Source: Brevibacillus sp.
GTDB lineage: Bacteria > Bacillota > Bacilli > Brevibacillales > Brevibacillaceae
NCBI GenBank assembly: GCA_029240815.1
Contig: JARDZO010000039.1
Span: 1 to 29,193, forward strand
Direction: 5' to 3'
Length of the DNA stretch: 29,193 nucleotides
A model generated the notes under the pieces. It was not told the origin of the DNA and did not search any database. It saw only the letters and a program-made list of their open reading frames with translations. The position numbers and the translations under genes were made by a program. How positions within the stretch are numbered: the first letter of the stretch is position 1; every line of letters starts with the position of its first letter. Shown piece after piece: positions 14,780 through 23,576 of the stretch.

Positions 14780-15532
14780 CTATGACTCAAAAGATTTTGA
14801 AATGGATCGTGTTACCCTCAGTAATACGGGTACAAATGCCTCCATTGTTTTTCGATTCCAGCGAAATACCGGACCCGATACGGATATGGCACCAATCACC
14901 CGCTTATTTTGATCAAATACAGGTGCCGACAAAGCCCCTACATTCGGCGTAATTTCTTCTTCGTTGGTGGAATATCCGTCCTGAATCGTTTTCGCAAGCA
15001 AGGATTTGATGGATTGTTGCTGCTCCTCTGGCAAAGGCGACAGCACACGATCCTGTATTTCCTCGCTCATAAAAGCGAGAATCGCTCTTCCGCTCGCCCC
15101 AAGATATAAAGGATGCTTTTTCCCAATGCCTACGCTGCGGCGAATTTCCTGATTGCTCTCCACCTCCATCGTACAGACCCGGGTGCTTCCACTTGGCACA
15201 TAAAAACCTACCGTTTCGCCAATGTCATTGCGCAGCTTCACCAGCCAGGGCTCAATCAGTGGAGCGAGCGGCATCTCTGTCATAATTTTGTTGGCATACT
15301 CCAGAAAAATGGTTCCTAATGAATAGAGCTTTGTTCGAGGGTCTTGAAAAACAAGACCCTCCAGCTTCAAGGTGGTCAGCAAGCGATGGACGATGGTTGG
15401 CGATAACTCCAGGCTGCGGCTAATATCATTTAAAGCTTGTGGCCCTGGAACCATATTTAAATGATTGATAATTTTAATGGCCCGCAAGACAGTCGATGAC
15501 GTTTCCGATTTCATTTTTGTTTCTACTTCCAT
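14780..15532 (-). CDS. IclR-family transcriptional regulator
   Basis: A 250-residue regulator with an N-terminal winged helix (STVLRAIKIINHL through SPTIVHRLLTTLKLEGLV) and a C-terminal GAF-like effector domain (GETVGFYVPSG, LGASGRAILAF, GYSTNEEE, GALSAPVFD, GAISVSGP). These are all standard IclR blocks. Family members commonly repress or activate catabolic operons in response to a pathway compound. I chose ATG at 15532 because GGTGGGGA lies before it. ATG at 15547 is also possible. It is embedded inside the operon, between the aldehyde dehydrogenase and RidA genes. A matching 15-bp palindrome lies in the operon leader at 20546-20560. Confidence 0.88.
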   Translation of the reverse strand: MEVETKMKSETSSTVLRAIKIINHLNMVPGPQALNDISRSLELSPTIVHRLLTTLKLEGLVFQDPRTKLYSLGTIFLEYANKIMTEMPLAPLIEPWLVKLRNDIGETVGFYVPSGSTRVCTMEVESNQEIRRSVGIGKKHPLYLGASGRAILAFMSEEIQDRVLSPLPEEQQQSIKSLLAKTIQDGYSTNEEEITPNVGALSAPVFDQNKRVIGAISVSGPVFRWNRKTMEAFVPVLLRVTRSISKSFES

Positions 15533-15556
15533 AACATCCCCACCCATTCCGTTCTT

Positions 15557-17005
15557 TTAGCTTTTCACGTATATCGTTTTGGAGCGGCAATAAAAATCGA
15601 CTGCTTCTTTGCCAAGCTCTTTATTAATTCCGGAGCTAGAGCTTTTAAACCCGCCAAACGGAGCCTGAAAGGACGTGCCTGTCGTTGTCATGTTGATTTT
15701 CACGACGCCCGCTTCAATCTCCCTGGAGCACTTCGCCATCCGGCTTAAGTCTTTCGTGCAAACGGCAGAAGACAATCCGTATTCTACATCATTTGCAATA
15801 GCAATCGCATCATCAATGGAAGTCGCCTCCATCACACAAAGGACTGGGCCGAATACTTCCTCTTTCGCAATACTCATGTTTCTGTTCACGTTTCCTAAAA
15901 CCGTTGGATTCACATAATAGCCGTTTTCGGTTTCCGGCGACTGCGGCACATCTCCACCCGCCAATACGGTAACCCCATCGGCAATTGCTTTTCGAATAGC
16001 GTCTAATGTAGATTCCAATTCTCCCGCATTCGCCTGTGGTCCGATATCAACGCCATCCGCCAATGGATGTCCCACTTTGAATTGTTTCGCCTTTTCTACC
16101 AGCTTGCTCGTAAATTGCGGCAAAATCGCCGATTGGACAATCACCCTGCTCGTAGCCGTGCATGCTTGTCCGGTTTGTCCGAATGCACCGCGAACAGCCA
16201 ACTCCGCCGCTTCATCAAGATCCGCATCATCTAGTACAATAAGCGGGTTTTTTCCTCCCATTTCAAGCAAGGCTGGCTTCATATCCTTGCTAGCCTCTGC
16301 GTGAATAAGTCTGCCTACATAAGTGGAACCCGTAAACGTGACTGCCTTCACAGCGGGGTGATGAATCATTCCTGAAACGAGTCGCCCCGGTCCAATGATC
16401 ATGTTGATGACACCATCTGGCACTCCGCATTCTTGTAACACTTCTAGCAGCTTTGTCGCTACCATTGGCGTATCGGAAGATGGTTTCAATACAACCGTAT
16501 TGCCTGCGACCATCGCCGGTGCGATTTTCCAAGCCGGAATGGAAAGTGGAAAATTCCACGGCGTCACCACAAGCACAACTCCAAGCGGTTCGGGAACTAG
16601 CTGAATCTGAATGTTCGGGCTATCAGAAGCAACCAGCGTTCCATTCAAGCGCGTTCCTTCTCCCGCATAAAAACGAAAGATATTCGCCGCATACGTCACT
16701 TCTTTTCTTGCATCCGCAAGCGTTTTTCCCATCTCTTGTGAAATCAAACGGGCGAATTCCTCTTGCTTTGATTCTAATTGATCCGCCACTTTGAAAAGAA
16801 ACTGCCCTCTCTGGGGAGCCGAAACCTGCTTCCAAGCTGGAAAAGCCTTTTGGGCGGCTGCTATCGCCGACTGTGCATCCGCTTCTGTGGATTGCGGGAC
16901 ATGAGCAATGATTTCTCGCGTATCAGCCGGGTTCATATCCGGGATAGTGTCCGCTACCTCTGCCGATACCCATTGCCCATCAATAAAGTTCTTCAATGCT
17001 TCCAT
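15557..17005 (-). CDS. NAD(P)-dependent aldehyde dehydrogenase
   Basis: A 482-residue soluble aldehyde dehydrogenase. Visible catalytic elements are Asn151 (PWNF), Glu248 in LEMGGKNPLIV, and nucleophile Cys282 in FGQTGQACTATSR. The last block resembles 2-oxoglutarate-semialdehyde and succinate-semialdehyde dehydrogenases of the GucD/YcbD type rather than betaine-aldehyde dehydrogenases. It would oxidise an aldehyde released in the pathway to the acid. A GGGGAGAG site precedes the ATG. It lies 21 bases after the Ldh_2-like gene. The natural aldehyde is unknown. Confidence 0.88.
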   Translation of the reverse strand: MEALKNFIDGQWVSAEVADTIPDMNPADTREIIAHVPQSTEADAQSAIAAAQKAFPAWKQVSAPQRGQFLFKVADQLESKQEEFARLISQEMGKTLADARKEVTYAANIFRFYAGEGTRLNGTLVASDSPNIQIQLVPEPLGVVLVVTPWNFPLSIPAWKIAPAMVAGNTVVLKPSSDTPMVATKLLEVLQECGVPDGVINMIIGPGRLVSGMIHHPAVKAVTFTGSTYVGRLIHAEASKDMKPALLEMGGKNPLIVLDDADLDEAAELAVRGAFGQTGQACTATSRVIVQSAILPQFTSKLVEKAKQFKVGHPLADGVDIGPQANAGELESTLDAIRKAIADGVTVLAGGDVPQSPETENGYYVNPTVLGNVNRNMSIAKEEVFGPVLCVMEATSIDDAIAIANDVEYGLSSAVCTKDLSRMAKCSREIEAGVVKINMTTTGTSFQAPFGGFKSSSSGINKELGKEAVDFYCRSKTIYVKS

Positions 17006-17026
17006 GTTCTCTCTCCCCTGACTCTA

Positions 17027-17782
17027 TTAATTAGCGCCTTCTCCAGTTCCGCGCTGACGAGATAGCTCGGTTGCTTCTACAAGTACGCGACTCGCTACAA
17101 GGTCTAAATCTGCCCATATGGCTGGGTCTACTTCTCTACCTTCTCGATTCGATTTGTCCCAATTTGCCTGAATTTGCTCGGGTCGTATCACCGAGATCGT
17201 TTCCTTTTCCTCATTCTTTGCTAGCAGGTCAGCATAGGGAGCAAAAAGGGCAGCATTGGCACAAATGACCAAAAAGCTATTAGCCTGTTTCACTGTACAC
17301 TGATGCGAGAATGTTTCTTTCATGACGTATGGCTGATTTTCTCCTGGTTGCATCACTGCCCAGCTTTGACTATGATCCTCCATCCAATGAATCAGACAAG
17401 ACATGTTCCGTTTTCCCGCGAGTGCCGCATTTTGGACCAACGCATTGGAACCGCGAGTATTTTGGACATGGATAATCCCGATTCCCATATCTGCTGCTTT
17501 GGAACAAGCGAGATCTAGTGCCATTCTTCCACATAGCAGGCTGCTTTGGCCTTGTCCGTCCATCGTGACTAATCGGTCATCTTGAGAAAGAATACGAATC
17601 GCCGACAATTCGGATGCTTGCAGCACCATCACTTCTTCAGCCAGCTGTCCGATCCCATACAATCCGGTAAACTCACCCCAAGCGGCTATTTCCGCTCCTT
17701 CTTCCACGCAACCAATCGGGAGACAACAGCCCTCCAGCACTTTTTTACAGTGGGCATACAGCTCAAGATAACTTACACGCAT
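17027..17782 (-). CDS. Short Ldh_2-like protein, function unknown
   Basis: A 251-residue protein. Its N terminus (YLELYAHCKKVLEG through EIAAWGEFTGLYGI) and the segment MALDLACSKAADMGIGIIHV resemble the Ldh_2 family of NAD(P)-dependent malate, lactate and ureidoglycolate dehydrogenases. It may also relate to the uncharacterised DUF3726 proteins. It is about 80-100 residues shorter than an Ldh_2 enzyme. Where that family has the catalytic HxxG after the VRNSxH stretch, this has VQNTRGSNAL with no His. Redox activity is therefore doubtful. It overlaps the M19-like gene by 10 bases and its AAGGAG site lies inside that gene, so the two are translationally linked. Family placement is tentative. 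Confidence 0.6.
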   Translation of the reverse strand: MRVSYLELYAHCKKVLEGCCLPIGCVEEGAEIAAWGEFTGLYGIGQLAEEVMVLQASELSAIRILSQDDRLVTMDGQGQSSLLCGRMALDLACSKAADMGIGIIHVQNTRGSNALVQNAALAGKRNMSCLIHWMEDHSQSWAVMQPGENQPYVMKETFSHQCTVKQANSFLVICANAALFAPYADLLAKNEEKETISVIRPEQIQANWDKSNREGREVDPAIWADLDLVASRVLVEATELSRQRGTGEGAN

Positions 17783-18783
17783 ACTTTTATCTCCTTTTCT
17801 GCCTGAAACCCTTCTGTATAGAATCGCTGCCAGTTGCCACCCATCACGGCTTTTACTTCGTGTAGTGAGAATCCTCTTGAGAGTAAAGCTTCAGCTATCC
17901 CAGGGAAATCGGACGGACCCTGAAACCATGAGGGCCACTCTGGCCACGACGGATTCGAGGCAGAACCTGCACCGTAATCGACTTTATGTGTCCATCTGCC
18001 CATCCGCATCCATCTGAGGAAATCCTCTCCCCAATTCAAGGTTAGATCCGTACCAAGTGCTACTTGCTCGGCTCCCATAAATTCAACGGTTTTGGCAACC
18101 ATGTCACAAAACTCGTCCATCGTTGTCTGTGCCCCATTCATCAGATACGGATATAAGCAAAGACCCAACACCCCTCCTTTATCCCTGAGGGCTGTCAGCA
18201 CTTCTTTCGATTTATTTCGCTTGGAAGGGTAAATCCAAGCCGGATTTGCGTGGCTAATTGTAACTGGTCTTCTTGAATGCTCAATCGCATCTAAAGTTGT
18301 GCGGTCGCCTACGTGGGATAAATCAATAACCATCCCCACCCGATTCATTTCTTCGATCACCAACCGGCCAAATCGAGATAAGCCAGTATCGCTTTGCTCA
18401 TAGCAGCTGCTTCCGATCAAATTTTGGTTGTTATAAGTCAGCTGCATGATTTTCACACCAAGCTCGGAAAACACTTCTACCAGGGATAGATCATCTTCCA
18501 AAGGGGAGGCATTCTGCGTTCCCAGTATGAGGCCGACCTTGCCGAGGGATTGGGCTTTGGAAATGTCTTCTCCCTTTCGCACCAGCATCACCAAATCGGA
18601 GTTTTCCTCGATGAAACGATACCACTGCCCGATTTTGCTCAATGTCTCCCGCGCGGTTTCCCACAAGGCTACACAAACATGGACACAGGTCACTTGTCCT
18701 TTATGAAGCTCCAACAATAACTCACGGTTCCAATTGCTGAGCGTGAGTCCATCAATAATGACCATCTTCTCTCCCGCAGTCAT
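17773..18783 (-). CDS. M19 (membrane dipeptidase)-like protein lacking the HxD motif
   Basis: A 336-residue amidohydrolase-fold protein of peptidase family M19 (renal dipeptidase). Typical blocks are QLTYNNQNLIGSSCYE (114-129), the metal histidines in DLSHVG (His157) and SHANP (His178), and the C-terminal ALGTDLTLNWGEDF and VMGGNWQRFY. The canonical N-terminal metal motif DGHxD is replaced by DGLTL (11-15), so both HxD ligands are lost and the metal centre must differ from that of true dipeptidases. No signal peptide is seen, so it is cytoplasmic. The ATG follows the TAG of the upstream gene directly, with GGGAGG eight bases before it. It may hydrolyse an amide or cyclic amide in the pathway, but this is inference. 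Confidence 0.75.
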   Translation of the reverse strand: MTAGEKMVIIDGLTLSNWNRELLLELHKGQVTCVHVCVALWETARETLSKIGQWYRFIEENSDLVMLVRKGEDISKAQSLGKVGLILGTQNASPLEDDLSLVEVFSELGVKIMQLTYNNQNLIGSSCYEQSDTGLSRFGRLVIEEMNRVGMVIDLSHVGDRTTLDAIEHSRRPVTISHANPAWIYPSKRNKSKEVLTALRDKGGVLGLCLYPYLMNGAQTTMDEFCDMVAKTVEFMGAEQVALGTDLTLNWGEDFLRWMRMGRWTHKVDYGAGSASNPSWPEWPSWFQGPSDFPGIAEALLSRGFSLHEVKAVMGGNWQRFYTEGFQAEKEIKVCV

Positions 18784-20502
18784 CTAGTTATCCTCCCATC
18801 GCGGAATGGCCGGAAATATCCAGTCATCTTTGAAATCCTGCCCTATTTCCTCTACCAAAGGCGCGCCCTGCATCAAGGTGACACGGACCCACCTATTGGA
18901 TTGCGGATCGAACCTTTCCGCTCCAAATAATGCCAGTTTGCAGCGCAGAAGATGGACAGGCAGTAGTCCACTCGCCAATAAGTTTCCATGAATTTCTCCA
19001 TATTCAAATCCTTGCAGGGACTGAATCCTGCGAATGATCCATTTGTGTTCCGGATGGCGAACGACAAACTCGGCTACTGTCTGTTCGTCAGATTCATTCG
19101 CAAAAGTGCGATGAAGCTCTTGCACACGTTCTGCGATATTCACGGGCATTTCATGCTCTTCTCCCGGCTCTTCTCCCCGTACGCCCATTCGTGGTTCTTC
19201 CTTTTCCGCAGAACGGTACCAAAAATACTTCCGTTCGTCCGGGTCCGTAAAGTCAAAGCGAAGCGCCCAGCTGTATTGGGTATGGACTAGCTCTTTTAAT
19301 TCGCCCAGTCGCATTTGCGGTTTCAAATCATACGTTTCCACAATCGAGGTGCGTCCCTCAAACTCTTCCGCTATTTGTGGATAAAGCTCCATGAGTAGCG
19401 TATTTAACAGCTCCTGTGTCTCCATTCCTGTTGCGGCAGATGCTATCTCACTCAACGCCACCCATGGCTTGTCTGGTATTTGCTGCTGCATCGTTCCATG
19501 TTCTGCATACTCAGCGACAACGGCTTGTAACAACTGCAATTCCCCTACCAATTCACCAGGCTGTGCAAAAGCTTGTACATGAGCCAGTGGATAATCTTGA
19601 AAATAAGCGATACTGCGATCAAACAGATGTAATAGTCTCTCTACTATCGATTTGGAAACCTCTGCTTGCTTTGCTTTTGAGAGAGCTGCTTCTTTCATGT
19701 TGATCCAGGTATGAATCAGTTGCGGGTGTGAGATCAGATAAGGAACCATTCCTAACCCGGTTGCATTCCCTACTCCCAAGTATCGTTTGATTTCTGAATG
19801 AAGCTTGGCAGCACTCGGATCTTTCGCCTGCGCAATATGGTCCACAAGCTCAAAACTAAATTGCCGAATCATAAATACGGCAAACATTTGCGCACGAAAC
19901 GCTCCATAAAACGAATGGTCTTGATTCATTCTTTCATAAGGAGCGATACCGAACTTGCCATTCCCATAAACCGCTGTGGTCCGGATCATATATCCGGTCT
20001 TGGCCAAGATCTTTGGATCCGGCTGGGTTCCATTCGCCAATTGTTGGATGATGTAGTCGAAAAGCCTTGTACTGCGATTCGCCCTGGACCAAACCAGATC
20101 CATGCTATCTCCACGCCCGGCTTCCTGCTTTGGCAGTTCGCTACGGAGACGTGCCATTTTTTCAGGGGTAATCGGCCCTTCGCATAGAGCGAAGGTAATA
20201 TCCCACTTCTCCGATATCACGCGATCGCTTCTTTCCTGATCATTGAGATGCTGAGAAAAGACCATAAAATAAAAGGTTTGATTAGAAGTCGTAATCGTAT
20301 AGATAGCTTCCCCGTATCCATTTTGATCCAAATCAAATTGGGTCCGCTCAATTTTCCATTTCTCTTTCATCACTTTACGCAGCATGCTTCTGCTAAAGCT
20401 AAGGCTCGTAATACGTGATGCTCCCAATCGTTCCGGTTCCATTATGTCATTGGCGGACCTTTTTTCTGCTGAGCTTTTCGTTTCTCCCTGAGCTACATTC
20501 AT
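18784..20502 (-). CDS. Conserved-looking 572-residue protein of unknown function
   Basis: The first gene of the operon. I do not recognise a characterised family. The protein is soluble, with no signal peptide or membrane segment. Residues about 30-60 (SRITSLSFSRSMLRKVM then KEKWKIERTQFDLD) and 70-85 are basic and mixed. A stretch at about 150-190 reads WSRANRSTRLFDYIIQQLANG followed by TGYMIRTTAVYGNGKFG, which is rich in Gly, Arg and Tyr and looks like a binding or catalytic patch. The middle is mostly helical. The C-terminal third contains charged linkers (EKEEP through EEPGEEHEM, 437-457) before a compact last domain. The spacing to the next gene is zero (TAG then ATG), so it must be part of the same pathway. 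GGGAGG precedes the ATG. Confidence 0.75.
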   Translation of the reverse strand: MNVAQGETKSSAEKRSANDIMEPERLGASRITSLSFSRSMLRKVMKEKWKIERTQFDLDQNGYGEAIYTITTSNQTFYFMVFSQHLNDQERSDRVISEKWDITFALCEGPITPEKMARLRSELPKQEAGRGDSMDLVWSRANRSTRLFDYIIQQLANGTQPDPKILAKTGYMIRTTAVYGNGKFGIAPYERMNQDHSFYGAFRAQMFAVFMIRQFSFELVDHIAQAKDPSAAKLHSEIKRYLGVGNATGLGMVPYLISHPQLIHTWINMKEAALSKAKQAEVSKSIVERLLHLFDRSIAYFQDYPLAHVQAFAQPGELVGELQLLQAVVAEYAEHGTMQQQIPDKPWVALSEIASAATGMETQELLNTLLMELYPQIAEEFEGRTSIVETYDLKPQMRLGELKELVHTQYSWALRFDFTDPDERKYFWYRSAEKEEPRMGVRGEEPGEEHEMPVNIAERVQELHRTFANESDEQTVAEFVVRHPEHKWIIRRIQSLQGFEYGEIHGNLLASGLLPVHLLRCKLALFGAERFDPQSNRWVRVTLMQGAPLVEEIGQDFKDDWIFPAIPRWEDN

Positions 20503-20545
20503 CGCTGCACCTCCCGTTTCGCGAACCTCTATTAATTTCGATTAT

Positions 20546-20560
20546 CGGAATTTGATTCCG
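20546..20560. promoter_or_regulatory. Candidate IclR operator
   Basis: CGGAAT-TTG-ATTCCG is a perfect 15-bp palindrome. It has the same length and GGAA/TTCC core as the IclR-family consensus TGGAAAT-N-ATTTCCA. It lies at about +13 to +27 of the predicted operon start, a position suited to repression. The operon encodes an IclR regulator at 14780-15532. Confidence 0.55.
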
Positions 20561-20579
20561 TTTTTAAATTTCTGGCTAC

Positions 20580-20608
20580 ATATTAACCGCTTACAATTCA
20601 TCCGTCAA
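20580..20608 (-). promoter_or_regulatory. Sigma-A-like promoter of the seven-gene operon
   Basis: On the minus strand TTGACG (20603-20608) and TAATAT (20580-20585) are 17 bases apart. The start site would be near 20573, about 70 bases before the ATG of the first gene. No other promoter-like pair is evident between this gene and the upstream terminators. Confidence 0.6.
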
Positions 20609-20629
20609 CAATATTCAGAAAAGAAAAAT

Positions 20630-20660
20630 AAGAAAAACCCGAAGCATAGCTCCGGGCCTT
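20630..20660 (-). terminator. Second terminator of the molybdenum hydroxylase operon
   Basis: On the minus strand CCCG-G-AGC and GCT-T-CGGG form a stem with one mismatch around TAT, followed by TTTTTC. It is the second of two tandem terminators that separate this operon from the next promoter. Confidence 0.75.
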
Positions 20661-20666
20661 TTCTGT

Positions 20667-20700
20667 GAAAAAGAGGCGCTCACTGATTGATGCGCCCCTT
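20667..20700 (-). terminator. First terminator of the molybdenum hydroxylase operon
   Basis: On the minus strand GGCGC and GCGCC flank a 12-base loop and are followed by TCTTTTT. It lies about 30 bases after the molybdopterin subunit stop codon. Confidence 0.65.
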
Positions 20701-20728
20701 TGTTCGTCAGGTTTTACGGTTAGTTGGA

Positions 20729-23086
20729 TTAAGCGTTTTGGCTTTCCTGCAACAGGCCGAACACCCGGTTCGGGCTGATTGGCAGACGGTCGATCTTGAT
20801 ATGGAATGGAGACAACGCATCTACTACCGCGTTGGCGATTGCTGCAGGGGAAGAAATCGCTCCGCTCTCCCCTACCCCTTTGACACCTAGCGGGTTACGA
20901 GTGGAGAAGTACTCTTGCTCGCCTTGCACCGCTTTCGGTACTTCCATAGAAGTCGGCATCAGGTAATCCATGTACGTACCTGTCAGCAGCTGACCATTGT
21001 CATTGTAGACGATTTCTTCGTACAGAGCTGTACCCAGACCTTGTGCGAAACCACCTTGCACTTGGCCTTCTACGATCATTGGATTGATCACACGGCCACT
21101 GTCATGCACAATGTAATAATTTTTGATTTCGACAAAGCACGTTTCCACATCCACTTCCACCACTGCAATATGGAAGGAAGAGGAATAGGTCACGGTCGGT
21201 GGCACGAAATAGTGAGTGACTTCCAGACCTGGCTCCAGACCTTCCGGCACTTTGCAGCGTGGACCAGGAGCAGCAGCCTCATACACTTGAGCAAAGGTCA
21301 TCTTTTTGTCCGGATCTTTTTCGGAATAAACAACACCGTCATTCATCGTCAATTTATCTGCGGAAATACCCATGACGTGTCCCGCAACCGCCAGCAATTT
21401 CGTGCGCAGTTTTTCAGCCGCAAAGTGCGTAGCCGAACCTGCGTTTACTGCACTTCGGCTCGCGTACGTACCCGCACCAAAGCCCAGGAGAGCCGTATCC
21501 CCGCATTTTACGGTTACTTTATCCAGTCCGACGCTCAACACATCACCTGCGACTTGTCCAAAGACGGTCTCATGGCTTTGTCCTTGCGGCGAGGAACCTG
21601 TGTGGATCATGAGTTGACCGGAAGCATCGATTGCGGCTTTCGCACCCTCGAATGGCCCTACACCGGTACCTTCCACGTTGGAAGAAATCCCGACCCCGAT
21701 GTATTTGCCTTCTTTTCTCCACTCTTCTTGCTTGGCGCGAATATCATGGTAGCCCGACATTTCCAGTGCCATCTGGAGCGCTTCCGGATAGTCACCGCTA
21801 TCATAGATGAGCTCGCCGCCATCTTTATAGTACATGCCTTGGCTATACGGCATTTCTTCAGCAGGTATGATATTTTTCAACATGACTTCTGCTGGGTCCT
21901 TGCCCAAATGACGAGCGACCATGTCTACCATCCGGTCCATCGCCAAAACAACTTCCGGTCTTCCCGCACCACGGTACGGAACGTTTGGTGTTTTGTGGGT
22001 CAAGGCAATCCGGCATGTGAGGTCAAATACCGGAATCTTGTAAGCTCCGCGGAAATGCGCCGCACTGTTGTACGCGCAAGTAAGCGCGAAGTAGTTGATC
22101 GCACCTACGTCCAGAACGAAATGGTCTCTCAGGCCCAGGATCGTACCGTCATTCATAAACGCCACTTCAATATCGTGAATTTGATCGCGCGAATGACGCG
22201 CAGCACTCATGCTCTCTATACGATCTTCAATCCAGCGAACAGGACGATTCAGCTCTCTCGCCAGGTAAGCCAGCATGACTTCCTCGGTATAGAGACCGCC
22301 TTTTGGTCCAAAGCCGCCGCCCACATCAGGAGCGGTTACGCGGATATTTTGCTCGACCAGACCCAAGATCTTCGCCACATAGTGACGAACCTCGAAAGGC
22401 ATTTGCGTGGAAGACCAAATGTGCAGCTGGTCACCGCGGCTCTCATAAGTTGCTACAACACCGCGTGTCTCGATTGGGTTGGAAGAAACCCGCGGTGAGG
22501 TGAAACGCCCGCTCAACACGTGGTCAGCCTTTTTCAGGACCTCTTCATAATCACCTACAGGCAAGCGGAAGTAGGATTGCAGATTGCTCTCCAAAATATC
22601 TTGAACCAGTGGTGCGCCTTCTTCCAGCGCCTTGAACGGATCGACTACAGAAGGCAATGCCTCGTATTCGACTTTGATCAATGCCGCAGCATCTTCTGCG
22701 ACATAACGGTTTTTCGCAACGACAACCGCCACGCTTTGCCCCACATACATCACTTTTCCCTGAGCCAGTACAGGCTCTTCGTTATGATGCATGATTGGTT
22801 GGATCTGATCTTCAATATGCTTGGGCAAGCGACAGTGGGAATCAATTTGTGTAAGCGGTTTGACTTTTCCTGCCAAGTCAGCTCCGGTGTAGACTGCGTA
22901 TACGCCTTCCATTGCTTTCGCTGCTTCCACATGGATGCTTTTGATTTTCGCATGCGCATGTGTACTGCGAACGAAGGTTGCCTCTACCATCCCTGTTTTC
23001 TTGATATCTGCTACAAACTGACCGGTACCCGTCACCATGCGATAATCTTCTTTACGTCTCAAGCTTTGTCCAACTAGAGTTGCCAT
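20729..23086 (-). CDS. Molybdenum hydroxylase large (molybdopterin) subunit, form II CoxL-like
   Basis: The catalytic subunit, 785 residues from the preferred start, of a xanthine dehydrogenase/CO dehydrogenase family enzyme. Molybdopterin-binding blocks visible include [11 protein letters not shown] (254-264) and the catalytic base Glu740 in GVGESGA near the C terminus. The active-site loop reads YRGAGR (371-376). This is the form II signature, not the CSFR of true CO dehydrogenases, so CO is not the expected substrate. The ATG at 23086 is preceded by GGAGAG. A longer reading to 23110 overlaps the small subunit and lacks a site. It is the last gene of the operon. The substrate is probably an N-heterocycle or other aromatic or aldehyde that is hydroxylated with water-derived oxygen. 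Confidence 0.92.
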   Translation of the reverse strand: MATLVGQSLRRKEDYRMVTGTGQFVADIKKTGMVEATFVRSTHAHAKIKSIHVEAAKAMEGVYAVYTGADLAGKVKPLTQIDSHCRLPKHIEDQIQPIMHHNEEPVLAQGKVMYVGQSVAVVVAKNRYVAEDAAALIKVEYEALPSVVDPFKALEEGAPLVQDILESNLQSYFRLPVGDYEEVLKKADHVLSGRFTSPRVSSNPIETRGVVATYESRGDQLHIWSSTQMPFEVRHYVAKILGLVEQNIRVTAPDVGGGFGPKGGLYTEEVMLAYLARELNRPVRWIEDRIESMSAARHSRDQIHDIEVAFMNDGTILGLRDHFVLDVGAINYFALTCAYNSAAHFRGAYKIPVFDLTCRIALTHKTPNVPYRGAGRPEVVLAMDRMVDMVARHLGKDPAEVMLKNIIPAEEMPYSQGMYYKDGGELIYDSGDYPEALQMALEMSGYHDIRAKQEEWRKEGKYIGVGISSNVEGTGVGPFEGAKAAIDASGQLMIHTGSSPQGQSHETVFGQVAGDVLSVGLDKVTVKCGDTALLGFGAGTYASRSAVNAGSATHFAAEKLRTKLLAVAGHVMGISADKLTMNDGVVYSEKDPDKKMTFAQVYEAAAPGPRCKVPEGLEPGLEVTHYFVPPTVTYSSSFHIAVVEVDVETCFVEIKNYYIVHDSGRVINPMIVEGQVQGGFAQGLGTALYEEIVYNDNGQLLTGTYMDYLMPTSMEVPKAVQGEQEYFSTRNPLGVKGVGESGAISSPAAIANAVVDALSPFHIKIDRLPISPNRVFGLLQESQNA

Positions 23087-23090
23087 CGGT

Positions 23091-23576
23091 TCACTCTCCT
23101 TGTTTGGCAAGCGCTTGGGAAGCCTGCTCTACTGCTTTGACTATGTTGGCGTATCCTGTGCAACGGCACAAGTTACCGGAAATTGCTTCGCGAATCTCCG
23201 TCTCATTCGGGTTCGGGTTCTCATTCAGGAAATCAACGAGCGTCATCATAAAACCAGGCGTACAGAAACCGCATTGCAGGGCATGATTATCCGAAAATGC
23301 CTGCTGAAGTGGATGCAGGGTTCCGTCCTCGTTTACCAAAGACTCTACGGTATCTACGCTGCAGCCATCTGCTTGTACAGCTAGCATCAAACAAGAACGC
23401 GCAGCCTTTCCGTCTACCAATACGGTACATGCGCCACAGACACCATGTTCACACCCCAGATGCGTACCTGTCAGGTTCAGATGATCACGTATAAAGTCAG
23501 CCAGAAGTATGCGTGTTTCTACTGTCTCGGTCAGCCTTTTTCCGTTTACGGTAACGGTAATTTCTCTCGTATTCAT
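23091..23576 (-). CDS. Molybdenum hydroxylase small subunit with two [2Fe-2S] clusters
   Basis: A 161-residue electron-transfer subunit. The plant-type cluster uses Cys42, Cys47, Cys50 and Cys62 (CEHGVCGAC then SCL). The second cluster uses Cys102 and Cys105 (QCGFCTPG) and Cys137 and Cys139 (CRCTGY). All eight ligands are intact. It passes electrons from the molybdenum site to the FAD subunit. It overlaps the FAD subunit gene by four bases and is followed by the large subunit gene after four bases. The order medium, small, large is usual for this family. Confidence 0.93.
   Translation of the reverse strand: MNTREITVTVNGKRLTETVETRILLADFIRDHLNLTGTHLGCEHGVCGACTVLVDGKAARSCLMLAVQADGCSVDTVESLVNEDGTLHPLQQAFSDNHALQCGFCTPGFMMTLVDFLNENPNPNETEIREAISGNLCRCTGYANIVKAVEQASQALAKQGE

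Noticed and set aside
20915..22498. Long plus-strand open frame of 527 codons
   Set aside because: It lies entirely antisense to the molybdopterin subunit, which has clear catalytic motifs. Its translation is His/Arg-rich, as expected for a shadow frame.
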